Source of the DNA: Methanocalculus alkaliphilus
GTDB lineage: Archaea; Halobacteriota; Methanomicrobia; Methanomicrobiales; Methanocorpusculaceae
Length of the DNA stretch: 64,000 nucleotides
Direction of reading: 5' to 3'
NCBI RefSeq assembly: GCF_024170505.1
Contig: NZ_JALJYG010000002.1
Span: forward strand, 162,632 to 226,631
In this document: piece after piece, positions 61,043 through 64,000 of the stretch
Layout: the number at the start of each line of letters is the position of its first letter
Numbering within the stretch: the stretch's first letter is position 1
Translations under genes and position numbers: made by a program
The notes under the pieces: model-generated
Databases searched by the model: none
Told to the model about the DNA's origin: nothing
The model's input: only the letters and a program-made list of their open reading frames with translations

Positions 61043-63282
61043 CGATACAAGATAAAATAAAAAATAACAAAGATTACATCCGTGGCAGATTCAGCGACAC
61101 AGATACGGTGAAGGCAGCCGTTGGAGCATCATTTCTGTTATCAGTCACCCTCCTGTTCTTCGGCCCGTCATACCTATATTATACAAATCTCCTGCAGATC
61201 CCCTATTACTATACTGACCTTGTCTGGCTCTTTGTTGCATACTCTCTTGCAGCGGGAGCCATCCTCGCCATCGTCCTGATCCTGCTCAAAGGCACCGTGC
61301 ACCAGCGGGCGGTTGCCATTGTGTTTGCACTCGGCCTGCTCTTCTGGATACAGGGGCATATCCTGGTCTGGGATTATGGCATCCTCGATGGAAGAGCGAT
61401 CATCTGGGAAGATTACCTCATCAACGGGATCATCGACTCGGCCATCTGGATCGCTCTCCTCGCTCTCGCCCTCTTCAAAGGCCCCTCCTTCTACAAGTAC
61501 ATCGCACTTGCCAGCGTCCTCCTTCTCGTCATCCAGGGAGGAGGGCTCGCTGCCGAGGTGTACCAGGCACCCGACGAGCCGGAGTGGAAGAGCTATGCAA
61601 TCGGCTATGATGATGAAGCGATGTTTGAGTTCTCATCTGAACAGAATGTCATTATCCTGGTGCTGGATGCTTTCAGATCAGATGTCTTCCAGGAGATAAT
61701 TGAGGAAGAACCTGAATATCGCGATATGTTTGATGGTTTTACGTATTATCGGAATGCGGTGAGTGGATTTCCACATACTGATCTTGTACCTACGCTAATA
61801 TTAACAGGGGAATATTATGATAATTCAGTTCCTCGATCAGAGTATGTTAAGAGTGCTTTTTTAGATGCATCTATACCCCTGATGTTGAAAGATCACGGTT
61901 ATTATGTTGGTTTATATCCTCTGATGGCAAGAACTGTATTTCATTCCGAACAAACAAGTTCAAACATTGGTTCTCCACATCATGAACAGAAAGATCGGTT
62001 AATTGATAAACATGAGGAATTTGTGGAATTGCACTACATCTCTCTCTTCAGACATGTTCCACATTTTATAAAGCGTCATTTCCACTTTATGCCATTTATC
62101 GGATCAGGAAGAGATGGTGACACCCCTCGCGATCTTGTATTCTATAATACACTGGTTTCCGACTTCCGTGTCTCAAATGAAAAGAAAGTATTCATGTTTT
62201 ATCATAATTTAGGACCACATCCACCATTGACACTGAATGCCAATTTACAGTTTGAAGAACTCCCCTTTAATCATTCTGGATACAAGGAGCAGGCAAAGGC
62301 ATCCTTGAGAATATCATATGAATTAATTAAAAAAATGAAAGAGAGTGATATTTATGACAAATCAATGATTTTTATTGTTGCAGATCATGGAGCTTTTAGC
62401 TCAGGACATGGTGCCCGAGATGAAATAAATATTTCTTTATTGGGATATCACACTCCTTCAGATTCATACGATTTTTTTAATCAAGGCGTTGTCAGCCAAG
62501 GAATCCCACTTATACTCGTAAAACCGTTTAATAATAGTGGAGACATGGTAATTTCTGATGCACCAGTTGCACTTGGCGATATTCCACAAACAATAGCTGA
62601 CGAATTAGAATTGTCACAAGAATTTACTGGCCAATCTATTTTCTCAATAAATGAATCTGATGTTAGAGAGCGATATTTTTTTAGATATATCGGTACTAGA
62701 GAGGAATATGATAGCGGCTATCTTCCTACCTTAAGAAAATATAAGATTGTTGGTCATAGCTGGCTCATCAATTCATGGGAACCAACAACACACAGGTATG
62801 AACCGGGAAAAGGCCATATACCTTTAACATCTTACCAACTTAACACCCCCATCATTTTCGGAGTAAACGGTACTGCACAACAATACCAGCTCACTGGCTG
62901 GTCAGGTCCGGAAGAAGGATTCACCTGGACAAGCGGGTACCAGGCTGGTTTGGCACTGCAAATGGAAGATACGGATACTGACCTCACCCTGACAATTCTG
63001 GCTTCTCCTTACTTTGGCGGAGGGGCGCTGGATCAACAGCATGTCATAATACAGGTTAATGGGCAGAAAATCGGAGAATGGGTGTACGACACACCAGGCC
63101 TTCAGGAAAAGAGTATCCTCATCCCACAATGGGCGTTGTCGGATGACGAGATCCAGTATATCACTTTTGAGCTGCCGGATGCTATGTCGCCGAGGGAATT
63201 AGGGCAATCTGAAGATGGAAGAGATTTGGCGCTGGCTGTACGGTCGATGGTAATAGTAGTAGATTGTTGTGGAAATCAATGA
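61039..63282 (+). CDS. Membrane-anchored sulfatase/phosphotransferase-type protein
   Basis: A 747-residue protein. The first 180 residues contain about five membrane helices; then an alkaline-phosphatase-superfamily domain facing outside begins at IILVLDAFRSDVF (metal Asp) and ends with FIVADHGAFSSGHG (metal Asp-His). The last 130 residues are a beta-sandwich opening with QLTGWSGPEEGFTWTSG, a type found in proteins acting on polysaccharides. The layout recalls LTA-synthase or phosphoethanolamine-transferase-like enzymes, so it probably moves or removes a phosphate or sulfate group on a surface glycan. Its middle is noticeably more AT-rich than the ends. Confidence 0.75.
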   Translation: MTIQDKIKNNKDYIRGRFSDTDTVKAAVGASFLLSVTLLFFGPSYLYYTNLLQIPYYYTDLVWLFVAYSLAAGAILAIVLILLKGTVHQRAVAIVFALGLLFWIQGHILVWDYGILDGRAIIWEDYLINGIIDSAIWIALLALALFKGPSFYKYIALASVLLLVIQGGGLAAEVYQAPDEPEWKSYAIGYDDEAMFEFSSEQNVIILVLDAFRSDVFQEIIEEEPEYRDMFDGFTYYRNAVSGFPHTDLVPTLILTGEYYDNSVPRSEYVKSAFLDASIPLMLKDHGYYVGLYPLMARTVFHSEQTSSNIGSPHHEQKDRLIDKHEEFVELHYISLFRHVPHFIKRHFHFMPFIGSGRDGDTPRDLVFYNTLVSDFRVSNEKKVFMFYHNLGPHPPLTLNANLQFEELPFNHSGYKEQAKASLRISYELIKKMKESDIYDKSMIFIVADHGAFSSGHGARDEINISLLGYHTPSDSYDFFNQGVVSQGIPLILVKPFNNSGDMVISDAPVALGDIPQTIADELELSQEFTGQSIFSINESDVRERYFFRYIGTREEYDSGYLPTLRKYKIVGHSWLINSWEPTTHRYEPGKGHIPLTSYQLNTPIIFGVNGTAQQYQLTGWSGPEEGFTWTSGYQAGLALQMEDTDTDLTLTILASPYFGGGALDQQHVIIQVNGQKIGEWVYDTPGLQEKSILIPQWALSDDEIQYITFELPDAMSPRELGQSEDGRDLALAVRSMVIVVDCCGNQ

Positions 63283-63350
63283 AAAATGCAATGAATCTTA
63301 ATATCATACCTTTTAGAGACATTATAAAATTTTTATCAATAAATTTACAA

Positions 63351-63713
63351 TCACTTTTTTATTATCCAAAACGAACCTCCATGTGTCTCAATAATCTCAC
63401 TAGATGGATCATCCCAAAATTGCGAGAGAATCCGATGTAATTGTGGTTTATTCGATATATAAAAATTTGGAAGAAGGATATCAATGTCTTTTCCGCCACC
63501 AAGAAGATATGCACCTAATATATATTGTTCAGAATAATATCTCTTACTCCACTCCTCTGGATAATCAAATGGAAGAAAAATATCATGAAATTGAACAAGA
63601 ACTCCTTTCTTTAAAATCGGTAAAATGTCAAGAAATATTGTTGTCACATCAGAGTTCGTAAATACTCTATGTGAATTATCAACGAAGAGGATATCCCCCG
63701 CATCAAGTACCTC
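63351..63713 (-). pseudogene. 3' fragment of a class I methyltransferase, broken by an IS21 element
   Basis: About 120 codons remain of a Methyltransf_24-type gene: EVLDAGDILFVDNSHR, SDVTTIFLDILPILKKG and VQFHDIFLPFDYPEEW through to the stop. The N-terminal SAM-binding half is missing: directly upstream is the end of an insertion sequence. The longer frame to 63827 is partly made of transposon sequence. The gene would have belonged to the polysaccharide cluster. Confidence 0.8.
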
Positions 63714-64000
63714 TGTCAACGTCGGTCTAGAAATCCCCAACTTCGTCGGAATAATTCTCCCCACCCCACTTAAACCTATCGTCAATTCTCTGTCATATAT
63801 TAGGAAACCTCTATTCTGCCGATTCATGCTTGTTCACCCATAATTTGTGGCTCTTTCTGTCTTTCATACGATAACTCTCTCCCCGGATATTCACTGTTCT
63901 ACAATGATGCAGGATTCGATCCAGAAGTGCTGCGGCAATTACCTGATCCTGGAAGATCTCCCCCCAGTTACCAAACGATTTGTTCGAGGTGAAGATCGTT
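63714..64000. mobile_element. IS21-family insertion sequence, right-edge part
   Basis: The element probably begins at 63714 with the terminal TGTCAACGTCGG, followed by sequences of the sort seen at IS21 ends (AAATCCCCAACTTCGTCGG), a second TGTC-type repeat near 63790, and then istB. TGTCA-type ends and the istB gene support the family call. The other end lies beyond the window. Confidence 0.7.
63811..64000 (-). CDS. istB: IstB-like transposition helper ATPase, C-terminal part
   Basis: The last 62 codons of IstB read in from the right edge: FGNWGEIFQDQVIAAALLDR and HCRTVNIRGESYRMKD are the family's C-terminal signature. IstB is the AAA+ helper that selects targets and activates the IstA transposase. 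Its start and istA are outside the window. The stop TAG at 63813 lies about 98 bases inside the presumed element end. Confidence 0.9.
   Translation of the reverse strand, partial: TIFTSNKSFGNWGEIFQDQVIAAALLDRILHHCRTVNIRGESYRMKDRKSHKLWVNKHESAE

Overview
The window comes from a methanogenic archaeon, most likely of the order Methanomicrobiales; the genus cannot be fixed from sequence alone. Archaeal markers are GGGP synthase (ether lipids), an archaeal-type threonyl-tRNA synthetase, GatCAB, a family B DNA polymerase, an XPD-like helicase, and TATA-type promoters with some apparently leaderless genes. The strongest methanogen markers are methanogenesis marker protein 10 (Mmp10), an F420H2 oxidase (FprA) and a dihydropteroate-synthase-like protein of the tetrahydromethanopterin-linked family. 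The genome is fairly GC-rich and compact, with many ATGA stop/start overlaps.

Layout. 1-864 is the start of an AddB/RexB-like nuclease gene. 1069-8567 is an Mrp-type Na+/H+ antiporter locus in the order E, F, G, D/E-like, B, C, D and a second D-like subunit, with a third large antiporter-like subunit converging on it; subunit G is interrupted by a T10 frameshift. 8712-18898 is mixed housekeeping: FprA, the DHPS-like protein, PPK2-type polyphosphate kinase, membrane proteins, methyltransferases, an MFS exporter, an RNase J-like beta-CASP hydrolase and a PP2C phosphatase. 18976-26164 holds an RNase III-like protein, a corrinoid (B12)-type ABC importer, a TIM-barrel protein, and Mmp10 with a DUF362-ferredoxin protein.

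26175-36817 is a leftward run of information-processing and lipid genes: thrS, dcd, trmJ-like, GGGP synthase, topA, gatB, gatA, gatC and an asparagine-synthetase-like protein that lacks the glutaminase domain. 36871-39788 is a regulatory and ABC-transporter island: three helically phased 17-bp palindromes separate a small antitoxin-like gene from a DUF2178/HTH pair, followed by a MacB-type ABC transporter. 39848-52305 carries purB, a histidine kinase, an XPD/DinG helicase, a DNA-alkyl repair protein, mobA, pyrK/pyrD, a malate dehydrogenase, DNA polymerase B, a small exporter-family membrane protein and an AdoMet-decarboxylase-like protein.

52573-64000 is more accessory: a very large M1 aminopeptidase, antitoxin remnants, IS200/IS605-like hairpins, alanine dehydrogenase, a truncated nucleotide-sugar dehydrogenase directly upstream of manC, then a surface-polysaccharide cluster (small membrane protein, kinase-like/methyltransferase fusion, membrane sulfatase-type enzyme). 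This ends in a methyltransferase gene broken by an IS21-family element that runs off the right edge. I found no rRNA, tRNA or CRISPR array.
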